From an uncultured Candidatus Saccharibacteria bacterium (GTDB lineage Bacteria > Patescibacteriota > Saccharimonadia > Saccharimonadales > Saccharimonadaceae), in contig CAMKRV010000007.1 in assembly GCA_946415265.1 (NCBI GenBank), forward strand, positions 1 to 39,816: DNA of 39,816 bases, given 5' to 3'. Shown here in pieces: positions 31,882 through 39,670 of this stretch. The notes under the pieces are model-generated. The model searched no databases. It was not told the origin of the DNA and saw only the letters and a list, made by a program, of their open reading frames with translations. Each line of letters opens with the position of its first letter. The stretch's first letter is position 1. A program made the position numbers and the translations under genes.

Positions 31882-32116
31882 TGTTATAATTAAATTGCTA
31901 CAATTAAATAAATCGTTAATGAGCGGCTATTTTTATAAGTATAGCCTAACTTAACGTATAAATGGCGCCGTAAGGTAGTCAACGTTTCGTTAGGCATCCG
32001 CTTATAGATTTGTTTGATTGTAGCACCCCTTGCGGTGCCATTTTTGTTAATCCCCATTAATATAGTGGCACCACATGGGGGAGAGTAGTAGTAATCATAT
32101 ATAAGTGAGGTAAAAG
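31882..32116 (+). promoter_or_regulatory. FISUMP-type leader RNA, copy 3 (candidate novel cis-regulatory element)
   Basis: Extended -10 TGT-TATAAT (31882-31890). P0: 31896-31914 pairs with 32007-32025 (19 bp, two G-U), starting at the predicted transcript start. P1: GCCTAAC..AACGT (31944-31957) pairs with ACGTT..GTTAGGC (31982-31995). Strand A (31961-31975) in the P1 loop pairs with strand B (32028-32042), followed by T5. Strand C (32066-32080) can pair with strand B at 13 of 15 positions. GAGGT and the ATG follow. Confidence 0.75.
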
Positions 32117-33718
32117 ATGGGCCACAAAGTAAAAGGATCATTAATGAATAGTAGGATAGATTTCTTCTACTATGCTTTTCGTAATATCCTTCTCGTCAGT
32201 ATTCCCCTAGTTATTATTTCCGTTTTAATTCTATCTTTACCTAGCTCTTCTGCAAATGGCGTAGATACTTTAACTCTTACTTTATCTTCTTCTTGTACTA
32301 TGTCTAGTGTAGTAGATATAGAACATAATGGCAGTTTAACTAGTGGCACTTATATACAGAATATAGGACAAACTACCATAAAGACACTATGTAATGATGG
32401 TAATGGCTATAGTGTATATGCTAATGGGTATAGTAATAATGAAGAAGGTAATAATAAGTTAATAAATACAGAATATCCACAGTATAGTATAAACACAGGA
32501 TTAGCTACTAGTGGTCTTACCTCTACTTGGGCAATGAAGTTAAATAATATAGAGAATGATCCTTCTCCTACTCCACCTACTATAGAAAGTGATTATAATA
32601 ATGTCTATGGTATAGTGCCACCATATTGGACTAAGGTAGCTAGTAGGGCTTCTGGTACTACTGATATGGATGAAGGTTCTTCATTTACTACTACCTATGC
32701 AGTTTATGCCTCTTCTAACCAACATGCTGGAACATACAATGGACAAGTGAAATATGTTCTCACTCATCCATCCACCCAACTATACGTATACTATATGCAA
32801 GAAGTAGATAAGTGGAAGAATACGATAGCTCTAGATGAAAGTGTACAAGCTATAGATATGCGGGATGGTAAGAAATACTGGGTAACCAAACTTAAGGATG
32901 GAAATATCTGGATGACACAGAATCTAGACTTAGAGATAGGTGGCGCCAATACAGCCCCACTCAACTCCAATAATACAGACATTAGCACCACCGCATCCGG
33001 TAGTGGTATCTACTCAGATGGTTATACAGAACAAGATGGTGTCTGGACTTGGAATCCAGTGTCTACTGCTATTACTTCTAACTACTACATTTCTGACACT
33101 TCTGTTAAACCATCTGCTTGGCCAACCAATAACCACACCACGCCATACTCAGCCGAAGGCGGTGATACTTACTATTACACTTCTGATACCACCAGCAATG
33201 ATACAAGATATAATTCACTGCAAGATTGTAAAAACGCTAGCCATACAGAAGATGAATGTAAACGTTACTTCGCCGGTAACTATTACAACTGGACTGCAGC
33301 TATAGCATCTAATAATTCTACTAACATAGGTAGCACAGTAGGAGAAATCGCTTCTAACTCTATTTGTCCTAAAGGATGGAGGCTTCCTAATGCTTCACAA
33401 ACAGATAATGTCAACAACGAATTTGGTAGGATGTTATATGGAGAAGGCATTACTGCGGCTTTATCCAACGGTAATGAATCTGTAGGTTATAAGGATGGCG
33501 GCTTTAACAAATTACGCTCTAATCCTTACTACTTTGTACGGTCTGGCGATATCGGTGGCGGTAACCTGTACCTTCCCGGCGTCTACGGCCTCTACTGGTC
33601 TAGAACGGTTAGCAGTAGTACCTACGCTCAGTTCCTGGGCTTTAATGGCGCTGTTATCTACCCGGGCCGTAGCGACGGCAGGTACTACGGGGGGTCTGTA
33701 CGCTGTGTTGCTCGCTAG
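32117..33718 (+). CDS. FISUMP surface protein with C-rich variable tail
   Basis: 533 residues. N-terminal hydrophobic segment (ILLVSIPLVIISVLILSLP), then the same N-terminal domain as the gene at 1-1454 (TLCNDGNGYSVYANG, STWAMKLNNIE, WTKVASRASGTTDM, QHAGTYNGQVKYVL), then FISUMP from about residue 245 (AIDMRDGKKYWVTKLKDGN, ICPKGWRLPNA). The last 55 or so residues (from about 33535; GLYWSRTVSSSTYAQFLGFN, YYGGSVRCVAR) switch sharply to C-ending codons: all seven Tyr are TAC and about half of all codons end in C, while the rest of the gene prefers A/T endings. The start has GAGGT 5-6 nt upstream. No sorting signal. Confidence 0.87.
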   Translation: MGHKVKGSLMNSRIDFFYYAFRNILLVSIPLVIISVLILSLPSSSANGVDTLTLTLSSSCTMSSVVDIEHNGSLTSGTYIQNIGQTTIKTLCNDGNGYSVYANGYSNNEEGNNKLINTEYPQYSINTGLATSGLTSTWAMKLNNIENDPSPTPPTIESDYNNVYGIVPPYWTKVASRASGTTDMDEGSSFTTTYAVYASSNQHAGTYNGQVKYVLTHPSTQLYVYYMQEVDKWKNTIALDESVQAIDMRDGKKYWVTKLKDGNIWMTQNLDLEIGGANTAPLNSNNTDISTTASGSGIYSDGYTEQDGVWTWNPVSTAITSNYYISDTSVKPSAWPTNNHTTPYSAEGGDTYYYTSDTTSNDTRYNSLQDCKNASHTEDECKRYFAGNYYNWTAAIASNNSTNIGSTVGEIASNSICPKGWRLPNASQTDNVNNEFGRMLYGEGITAALSNGNESVGYKDGGFNKLRSNPYYFVRSGDIGGGNLYLPGVYGLYWSRTVSSSTYAQFLGFNGAVIYPGRSDGRYYGGSVRCVAR

Positions 33719-33783
33719 TCTCTAGCACAAATCGCATTATTATGTTATAATATAAATAATCTTACTGAAAGGAGTGCATAGTC

Positions 33784-34212
33784 ATGCACAGTAGTACATT
33801 AATATGGGTTATTCCTGCAGCAGCCACGGTAATCTTTGCGATTATCTCCGGATGGATCAACATCTACGTCCCTAGCGAAGCCAATGATGAATCCATCATT
33901 CGCGATCAACAAAAGCTCATCATAAAAGAGCACCTGGAGATGTGGAAAATCTCCACTATCTTCACGGCTGCCACAATTATCACGGCAGGGCTCTTCCTCT
34001 ACTGGGCATTTTCTACCGAAAAGCTCAGCTTCAGTAGCCCCACATCTGGCGCGAACGCAGCCTGCACCATAATTTTAGTAACTTTCGGTGCGGCTATCAC
34101 CGTCGCGTTCCTGAACTTTACCTACGTTATCGCCGGCTCAGTGCGCGAGTCAATCATCGCAAGACGGTACTCAAAAATCTACCGAACAAGACTCATCACC
34201 ACGCGTCAATAA
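33784..34212 (+). CDS. Small three-helix membrane protein, function unknown
   Basis: 142 residues. Hydrophobic segments at about 4-28 (LIWVIPAAATVIFAIISGWI), 57-80 (FTAATIITAGLFLYWAF) and 95-118 (CTIILVTFGAAITVAFLNF), short charged loops and a basic tail. AAAGGAG upstream of the ATG and TGT-TATAAT at 33741-33749 give a normal leader. I do not recognise a family. Confidence 0.75.
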   Translation: MHSSTLIWVIPAAATVIFAIISGWINIYVPSEANDESIIRDQQKLIIKEHLEMWKISTIFTAATIITAGLFLYWAFSTEKLSFSSPTSGANAACTIILVTFGAAITVAFLNFTYVIAGSVRESIIARRYSKIYRTRLITTRQ

Positions 34213-34216
34213 CCCC

Positions 34217-34243
34217 AAACCCCCGCTCACGCAGCGGGGGTTT
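34217..34243. terminator. Bidirectional terminator
   Basis: AAACCCCCGCT (34217-34227) pairs with AGCGGGGGTTT (34233-34243), lying between the converging membrane protein and RNase J genes. Confidence 0.85.
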
Positions 34244-34268
34244 AAGCTATCCGGTAAATCTAGCCAAA

Positions 34269-36434
34269 CTATACTTTATTTATCACTGGTATCACTATCG
34301 GCGTATGTCCAGTCGCATCAAAGAGAATATGTGTAATATCTTCCTTAATTTCTTCTTTCAGCACCTTCATCTCTGGGTCTGTCGCAATAGATTTATCCGT
34401 CTTTTGCCGTAGATAATGCCGTATCTTGCCAATCAATTCTTCCGAATTATCTAGGTAGATAAACGCCCGCGACACAATATCTGGCGTTTTCATCAAATGC
34501 CCAGTCTTTTTGCTAAGTGTCAATACTATCACAAAAATCCCCTCGCGCGAAATATGAATTCTATCTTTCACCACCGCTTCGTGCACCGGTTGATCCGCAT
34601 CATCGTATAGCTTATTTCCCACATGTATCCGCCCACATTTGCGAATCGTTTTATCCGGCATCAATTCCACCACGTCGCCATCATCCGCAATCATAATCCG
34701 ATCTTTCGCAATACCAATTACGTTTTCCGCCATCTCGGCATTGTGTTCTAGCATGTAAAATTCCCCATGGTACGGCATGTAGTTCAGCGGTCGCATCCGC
34801 GTCACAAATTCTACATGATCTTCATAATATGCGTGCCCAGATAAATGCAGTGGCCCAATATTTGTTAAATGCGTCTTGCCATTTTGGATCACCTGCGCCC
34901 CTTCACGGAGCAACCCATCCACCGTATTCACCACATGTGGTTCGTTCCCTGGGATCGGGTTAGAAGAAAACACAACTGTATCTGTAGATTTAATCTTAAT
35001 ATATTTGTGCGCCCCAGTCACCATCCGGTTTAGCACCGCATTTAGCTCGCCCTGGCTACCAGTACACACGATACACACTTTCTCATCTGGCAATTTCACG
35101 ATATCTTCCATTTTCACAATCGTATCTTTCGGCACCTTGATAGATTTCGCCCTTAGAGCCACTTCTACGTTATTAATCATAGAAAAACCGCTAAACGCCA
35201 CCTTGCGTCCACGCTTTGCTGCTTCTTTCAAAATCAATTCAATTCTCAGTATCTGCGAAGAAAAGCACGAAATAATCACCCTGCCGTTTACATAGTGGTC
35301 CATCACCCGGCCTAGGTTCTCACCCACGTCATATTCCGAGTGCGGATGTCGCCCTGGCGAATCTATATTAGTAGATTCGTTCAGCATCAAAGTGATACCT
35401 TCTTTTGCTACTATTTCATCTAGTCGCTCATAGTCCGTCTGAATACCCATCGGCCGTTCTTCATGACGCCAGTCACCAGAGAGATAAATTACCCCATTTG
35501 GCGTCCGTACCACTATCGCCGCGTTACCCGGAATAGAGTGCAAAGTATGGACAAATTCCACGCTCAAATGCTCCGAAACTTGGATTTTCTCATGCTTAAA
35601 CGGATCCACCACCACATAATTCATATCTGGCTCATCTTGTAGTTCACTCATTTGCCGCTTAATCATCCCAATCGTAAAATCCGTAGCATAAATCGGTGTC
35701 AATGGACTAAATTTCGGCAGCAAATGCTTGCACGCCCCAATATGATCTAGATGCGCATGCGTAAAACAAATCGCCTTTACCTTATCGCGATTATCTTCCA
35801 AATATTTTATATCCGGAATCATATAGTTCACCCCAGGATAATCCTCCCCGGCAAACAACACCCCCATATCCACCACTATCATCTCTGATTTATACTCAAT
35901 CAGAGTCATGTTCTTACCAATACCAAATTCACCCAATCCACCGATCGGAATTACTCGCACCGCTTCTGGATCTGGCCGCGCCGATTTCAGCTGCGCATTT
36001 GTCACCTGTGCGCCATTATAGCCATTGTAGCGTGATTTATTTACTGGCACCCCTATTATGTGCTGCGTAGCCTGAGCATTTACGTCTTGAGAGAGCATTC
36101 TCTGATGATGCACCATTTCACCCTTACGCGTACTCACAGATAGGTTCACTTTGCGCTTTTCCGCCTCTGTTTTAGTGGATTTTGCTGCTTTTTTACCACC
36201 TTTTACAGCTTTTGCATTAACATTTTTGCCCTCAGAGCCATTTTTTGCCCCTTTTCCGGCATTTTTAGCTTTCTTAGGGTTATTACCCACTAATTTTGCA
36301 TCCTTGCCCCCTGGCGCAAAATTAGAGTTAAAATTGCGTCCTTGCATCTCCTCAAATTGTTTCTTGATATCCGGCAACCTCTCGGCCCTAGATTTCAAGA
36401 GGCGTGCACGACGCTCCTCTTCTTTTAAATTCAT
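34269..36434 (-). CDS. rnj: Ribonuclease J with long basic N-terminal extension
   Basis: 721 residues; RNase J is usually about 555. Residues 1 to about 155 are a low-complexity, Lys/Ala/Gly-rich basic extension likely to bind RNA or be disordered. The core has GGLGEFGIGKNMTLIEY, the metallo-beta-lactamase metal motif FTHAHLDHIGA, YLSGDWRHEE, the beta-CASP part (IVCTGSQGELNAVLNRM) and PYHGEFYML, then a C-terminal dimerisation domain. It acts as 5'-3' exo- and endonuclease in mRNA decay and rRNA maturation. -10 TATAAT near 36479-36474; leader of about 40 nt with AAAAGGA. Divergent from nusA. Confidence 0.95.
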   Translation of the reverse strand: MNLKEEERRARLLKSRAERLPDIKKQFEEMQGRNFNSNFAPGGKDAKLVGNNPKKAKNAGKGAKNGSEGKNVNAKAVKGGKKAAKSTKTEAEKRKVNLSVSTRKGEMVHHQRMLSQDVNAQATQHIIGVPVNKSRYNGYNGAQVTNAQLKSARPDPEAVRVIPIGGLGEFGIGKNMTLIEYKSEMIVVDMGVLFAGEDYPGVNYMIPDIKYLEDNRDKVKAICFTHAHLDHIGACKHLLPKFSPLTPIYATDFTIGMIKRQMSELQDEPDMNYVVVDPFKHEKIQVSEHLSVEFVHTLHSIPGNAAIVVRTPNGVIYLSGDWRHEERPMGIQTDYERLDEIVAKEGITLMLNESTNIDSPGRHPHSEYDVGENLGRVMDHYVNGRVIISCFSSQILRIELILKEAAKRGRKVAFSGFSMINNVEVALRAKSIKVPKDTIVKMEDIVKLPDEKVCIVCTGSQGELNAVLNRMVTGAHKYIKIKSTDTVVFSSNPIPGNEPHVVNTVDGLLREGAQVIQNGKTHLTNIGPLHLSGHAYYEDHVEFVTRMRPLNYMPYHGEFYMLEHNAEMAENVIGIAKDRIMIADDGDVVELMPDKTIRKCGRIHVGNKLYDDADQPVHEAVVKDRIHISREGIFVIVLTLSKKTGHLMKTPDIVSRAFIYLDNSEELIGKIRHYLRQKTDKSIATDPEMKVLKEEIKEDITHILFDATGHTPIVIPVINKV

Positions 36435-36509
36435 AATTTTCCTTTTTTATTACAAGTAAATTCGCTATCTCTATTATAGCAAACCCCTTGCACTTTTTCA
36501 AGTTTTTGC

Positions 36510-36560
36510 TATAATAAGAGTATACAGATTTGACCGACCTTTGAGATAAGGGCGGTTTTT
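36510..36560 (+). promoter_or_regulatory. nusA promoter followed by an intrinsic terminator (attenuator)
   Basis: TGC-TATAAT (-10 at 36510-36515), then about 15 nt, then ACCGACCTT/AAGGGCGGT (one mismatch) with a 6-nt loop and T6 (36533-36560). Transcription would stop after about 45 nt unless it reads through to nusA. Confidence 0.65.
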
Positions 36561-36584
36561 TAGTTTAATTAATAATTTTAATCA

Positions 36585-36762
36585 ATTTTAAGACCTTTTG
36601 GCTATTTTAAAAGTGACGTTTATGTTCTATTGAAGGGGGTGTGGAGCCTGGCAAGGCGAGCAGTAGCGCCAGCCGCCTGTGGCGACAGGCCGGCTGGACG
36701 CGCCCCGAAAGAGAACATAAATTTCACTTGTCACAAAATCTCTTAAATTAAGGTTCTAAAAT
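36585..36762 (+). ncRNA. Candidate rod-like structured RNA upstream of nusA
   Basis: Nested pairings over 178 bases: ATTTTAAGACCTT (36585-36597) with AAGGTTCTAAAAT (36750-36762), AAGTGA with TCACTT, TTTATGTTCT with AGAACATAAA, GGGGTGTG with CGCGCCCC, then a GC-rich apex (CCAGCC/GGCTGG and CCTGT/ACAGG with GGCG loop). The core is far more GC-rich than its surroundings. It could be a leader element, a stable RNA or a palindromic repeat. Confidence 0.5.
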
Positions 36763-36779
36763 CATTAAAGAAAGGAAAC

Positions 36780-37928
36780 ATGGAAAATCTAGATCTCAAA
36801 CAAATGTCTGCCATGGTAGATATCATAGCAGAAGAAAAGGGTCTCCCTAAAGAAACCGTACTAGGCGTTATCGAGCAGGCCATCGCTGCTGCTTGGCGCA
36901 AAGACAACGGCGATCGCGAAATGAACGTTCGTGCCATCCTAAACACCCAATCTGGCGAAGCCGACGTTTATGTGGCTCGCGAAGTTATAGAAGATGGTGT
37001 CGGTTACAATCCTTCCACCGAAATCCCTCTAGAAGAAGCCAAAAAAGAAAATAAAGATGCCAAGCTCGGCGACATCGTCGAAGAAAAATCCAAAGTCACT
37101 ACTTTTGGCCGCGTTGCCGCAATGACTGCCAAACAGGTAGTCGTTCAACGCTTGCGTGAAGCTGAAAACGATGCCGTACTTGCCGCTTTCGAAGACAAAA
37201 TCGGCACCGTAGTTACCGGCACTGTCACTCGTGTCGAGCCAAAGCTCGTACGTATCGATCTTGGCCGCGCCTCTGGTATCATGCCTCGTAGCGAACAAAT
37301 CGATGGCGAATACTACACCGTAGGTAGCCGCATCAAGGTTTACATCAAGAATATCGAACGTGGCGATCGTGGCGCTCAACTTATTCTCTCACGTGGTAAT
37401 GCCGAATTTGTCGAATATCTCTTCCGCCAAGAAGTTCCAGAGCTAGAAAACGGCACCGTAGAAATTCGCGGCATCGCTCGCGAGGCTGGCCGTCGCACTA
37501 AAATTGCCGTTATGTCCACCGTCCCTGGTGTAGATCCAGTTGGTACCTTCGTGGGTGGTCGCGGTATTCGTGTCCAAGCCGTCATGAATGAAATCGGCGA
37601 CAAAGAAAAAATCGATGTCATCACCTGGAGCGATAACGCTTCCGAATACATCCGTGAAGCCTTAAGCCCAGCCGAAGTCATCAAGGTAGAAATTAACGGC
37701 AAAAAAGCCAAAGTCTACGTTTCCGAAGATCAGCAATCTATCGCCATCGGCAAACAAGGCCAAAATGTCCGCCTAGCTTCTAAGCTTACCGGTTTTGATA
37801 TTGATATAGAACTCCAAAAAGCCGCCGCAAAGAAGAAAAAGAAGAACGTAGAAGATTCTTTACTCTCCGCTATTGAAGAAACTAGCGAAGAAGCCAGCGA
37901 AGAAACTACCGAAGAAACCGAAAATTAA
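36780..37928 (+). CDS. nusA: Transcription termination/antitermination factor NusA
   Basis: 382 residues. N-terminal RNA polymerase-binding domain (MENLDLKQMSAMVDIIAEEK, VIEQAIAAAWRKD), S1 domain (GTVVTGTVTRVEPKLVRIDL), KH1 (PGVDPVGTFVGGRGIRVQAV) and KH2 (QSIAIGKQGQNVRLASKLTG), then a Lys patch and an acidic Glu-rich tail. It modulates pausing, termination and rRNA antitermination. AAAGGA precedes the ATG. The leader holds an attenuator hairpin and a long structured RNA, which would suit autoregulation by NusA. The usual neighbours (rimP, infB) are absent. Confidence 0.97.
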   Translation: MENLDLKQMSAMVDIIAEEKGLPKETVLGVIEQAIAAAWRKDNGDREMNVRAILNTQSGEADVYVAREVIEDGVGYNPSTEIPLEEAKKENKDAKLGDIVEEKSKVTTFGRVAAMTAKQVVVQRLREAENDAVLAAFEDKIGTVVTGTVTRVEPKLVRIDLGRASGIMPRSEQIDGEYYTVGSRIKVYIKNIERGDRGAQLILSRGNAEFVEYLFRQEVPELENGTVEIRGIAREAGRRTKIAVMSTVPGVDPVGTFVGGRGIRVQAVMNEIGDKEKIDVITWSDNASEYIREALSPAEVIKVEINGKKAKVYVSEDQQSIAIGKQGQNVRLASKLTGFDIDIELQKAAAKKKKKNVEDSLLSAIEETSEEASEETTEETEN

Positions 37929-37944
37929 TTTCGGCATTCTCACC

Positions 37945-37975
37945 AAAAAGCACCCCTTTTTGGGGTTGCTTTTTA
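37945..37975 (+). terminator. nusA terminator
   Basis: AAAAAGCA-CCCC pairs with GGGG-TTGCTTTTT around a T-rich loop. Confidence 0.85.
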
Positions 37976-37996
37976 TTCCAAAACCCAGTAAAACTA

Positions 37997-38025
37997 TTGA
38001 CTTTTTATTACGCTTATGCTATAAT
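37997..38025 (+). promoter_or_regulatory. Near-consensus promoter
   Basis: TTGACT (37997-38002), 17-nt spacer, TATAAT (38020-38025) with an upstream TG. It drives the small membrane protein gene through a leader of about 50 nt. Confidence 0.85.
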
Positions 38026-38083
38026 TAAAGAGTAGTCTAACCAACTACGCAAAATTAACAGAAACCGAAGGAGGGATAAAGGT

Positions 38084-38413
38084 ATGGGTAGTTCATCCGT
38101 ATCTTCATGGTTAGCAATTTTGGCATTATTAATAAGTTTCGATGCAATTTTTGGCGGTATCTATCTGTTTAAAGCGGGGAAGTTCTGCCGAAGATTTGCG
38201 ATTGCCATTGCAATCTACGTCTTTGCAGTTGTTGTCGGTCATCACGCAAATATCGCCGACTACCTCTACAATAACTTGCAATACGCCTTATTAATAGCGA
38301 CGGTTGTCGTCATCTTCATTTCCCTGTACGACACGGTAAAAATTGTCACCAAAAACGATAGAGGAAGAAAGCATCGACACCATAATGCAAGCCACTCCCC
38401 AACCAAACATTAA
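38084..38413 (+). CDS. Small membrane protein, function unknown
   Basis: 109 residues with three hydrophobic segments (WLAILALLISFDAIFGGIYL, FAIAIAIYVFAVVVG, ALLIATVVVIFISLY) and a His/Lys/Arg-rich tail. GAAGGAGG lies 8-9 nt before the ATG. The stop codon (38411-38413) sits in the loop of the terminator hairpin, so a terminating ribosome would block hairpin formation. A family is not recognised. Confidence 0.75.
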   Translation: MGSSSVSSWLAILALLISFDAIFGGIYLFKAGKFCRRFAIAIAIYVFAVVVGHHANIADYLYNNLQYALLIATVVVIFISLYDTVKIVTKNDRGRKHRHHNASHSPTKH

Positions 38414-38428
38414 GGTTGGGGCTTTTTC
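38397..38428 (+). terminator. Terminator overlapping the stop codon
   Basis: CCCCAACC (38397-38404) pairs with GGTTGGGG (38414-38421), followed by a T-rich run. Confidence 0.85.
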
Positions 38429-38431
38429 TTG

Positions 38432-39175
38432 CTAAGTTTCCGACCCAGTATATCCATCCAATAATTCATCTCTCGATTTATACTCCACCACCGACCCCAC
38501 TCCCAGATTTTTTGCAAATCCCAAAATAAATTCTGGTTTCAAAATAGAGTAACCGGAGTCATTATGATCATATACCTTATCTATCATCCCGTCTTTTATT
38601 TCGCCAGTAGAATCAACATATTCGCTAGGTATCGCCACCAATACTGCCCCAGTAGACCCTTTATATGAACCTTTTATTTGCATCACCGCATGGAACATAT
38701 CCGAGCAAAAAGACACAGTTTTACTAACCGGCGGGTCCTTCCTGAATGCCCCACTAGAAGCGTCGCCCAAATTATTTAAACCTTTCTTCAATATAGAATT
38801 TAAAGTATAATCCTGTTCACAATTGGCGCCATCAATTGCATCCGAATGGTGCACACCAAACTGATAATCCGGATTATTCACATATCCTTCCACCATTTCA
38901 CCTAGTTCCATAGGTATTTCTACCCCTATCTCGTCCCAATGTTTATAGATATCCTCCCAAAATTTCCTATCTTTCCTAGATCCACCATACGCCTTTACGT
39001 GGTCCATTAAACGATAATAACGCCCTTTCGTCTCTTCTCCGGCGGATTTTCCCCGCAACAAATCTCGCGCTCTTTTCAAATGATCCATCCAGCTCGTTTT
39101 CTTCCCCTCTTTCTCCAATTCCTCAAAACCGTTCTCTCGTTCCGTCTTGGAATTTATTCTGTTTTTAGCTTCCAT
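38432..39175 (-). CDS. Hypothetical protein with a possible ADP-ribosyltransferase-like region
   Basis: 247 residues, soluble, no signal peptide. A charged helical N-terminal half, then a C-terminal region with FGVHHSDAID, YTLNSILKKGLNNLG, FCSDMFHAVM, VLVAIPSEYV and YSILKPEFILGF. The His..., LxSILKxGL and final E-F-I arrangement is reminiscent of ART-type folds but too weak to assign. TGG-TATAAT (-10 at 39187-39182) ends 6 nt before the ATG (leaderless). It lies just downstream of the rRNA operon, in the same direction. Confidence 0.7.
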   Translation of the reverse strand: MEAKNRINSKTERENGFEELEKEGKKTSWMDHLKRARDLLRGKSAGEETKGRYYRLMDHVKAYGGSRKDRKFWEDIYKHWDEIGVEIPMELGEMVEGYVNNPDYQFGVHHSDAIDGANCEQDYTLNSILKKGLNNLGDASSGAFRKDPPVSKTVSFCSDMFHAVMQIKGSYKGSTGAVLVAIPSEYVDSTGEIKDGMIDKVYDHNDSGYSILKPEFILGFAKNLGVGSVVEYKSRDELLDGYTGSET

Positions 39176-39225
39176 ACCATAATTATACCAAAAACAAACT
39201 AAGCGAGCACTCTAACCACACAAAC

Positions 39226-39252
39226 CAAAAATCCACCCTTTCGGGTGGATAA
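39226..39252 (-). terminator. Terminator after the 5S-like copy
   Basis: ATCCACCC/GGGTGGAT stem with GAAA tetraloop followed by T5 on the minus strand. Confidence 0.85.
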
Positions 39253-39259
39253 TTGATAA

Positions 39260-39356
39260 TTTGGCACCTTCCTAGTTTCCCGCAAAGCAGTATGAGCGGC
39301 TTTTGCTGTGGCTTGACGTATGTGTTCGGAATGGGAACAGGTATTTCCCCAGCAAC
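39260..39356 (-). rRNA. Degenerate 5S rRNA-like copy (5' end missing)
   Basis: It shares ACCTGTTCCCATTCCGAACA and CTGCTTTGCGGGAAACTAGG with the intact 5S at 39391-39497, but the 5' strand of helix I is gone; the first 5S terminator sits in its place. The 3' strand of helix I (GGTGCCAAA) remains. Helix II has changed on both strands (TTGCTG with CAGCAA in place of GCGCTGGG with CCCAG..GCGC), keeping pairing. A pseudogene or a derived small RNA. Confidence 0.75.
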
Positions 39357-39387
39357 AAAAAAATCACCCCTCTCGGAGTGATTTTTC
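39357..39387 (-). terminator. 5S rRNA terminator
   Basis: AATCACTCC/GGGGTGATT with GAGA loop and T7 on the minus strand, between the two 5S copies. Confidence 0.85.
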
Positions 39388-39390
39388 ATA

Positions 39391-39497
39391 ATTTGGCACC
39401 TTCCTAGTTTCCCGCAAAGCAGTATAATCGGCGCTACTGGGCTTGACTTCTGTGTTCGGAATGGGAACAGGTATTTCCCCAGCGCTATGGGCACCAA
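39391..39497 (-). rRNA. rrf: 5S ribosomal RNA
   Basis: On the minus strand: helix I TTTGGTGCC with GGTGCCAAA, conserved loop B/C region CCCATTCCGAACACAGAAGT, helix IV/loop E region and CTGCTTTGCGGGAAACTAGG. About 107 nt, short but within range. Confidence 0.93.
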
Positions 39498-39670
39498 ACC
39501 GTAATAACAGCGTCACTATTATTACTATTGATGTCCATAAGATGTACAAAGATTTTAATGACGCACGGTGTTCAAACACCGGTTGCTAGCCAAGTCTCCC
39601 ATGTTCTCGCCGTAAATTCTCACCGCGTCGCCGCAAAGGCAAAAATTATAATGAGAACATGGAACATAAA
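39498..39670 (-). other. 23S-5S internal transcribed spacer
   Basis: No tRNA. Two clear stems: CGGTGTT/AACACCG (39566-39581) and CCATGTTCTC (39599-39608) with GAGAACATGG (39653-39662), likely rRNA processing sites. Confidence 0.7.

Noticed and set aside
36585-36762. SRP RNA or RNase P RNA
   Set aside because: No S-domain GGAAGCAGCC-type motif and no RNase P conserved regions are present.
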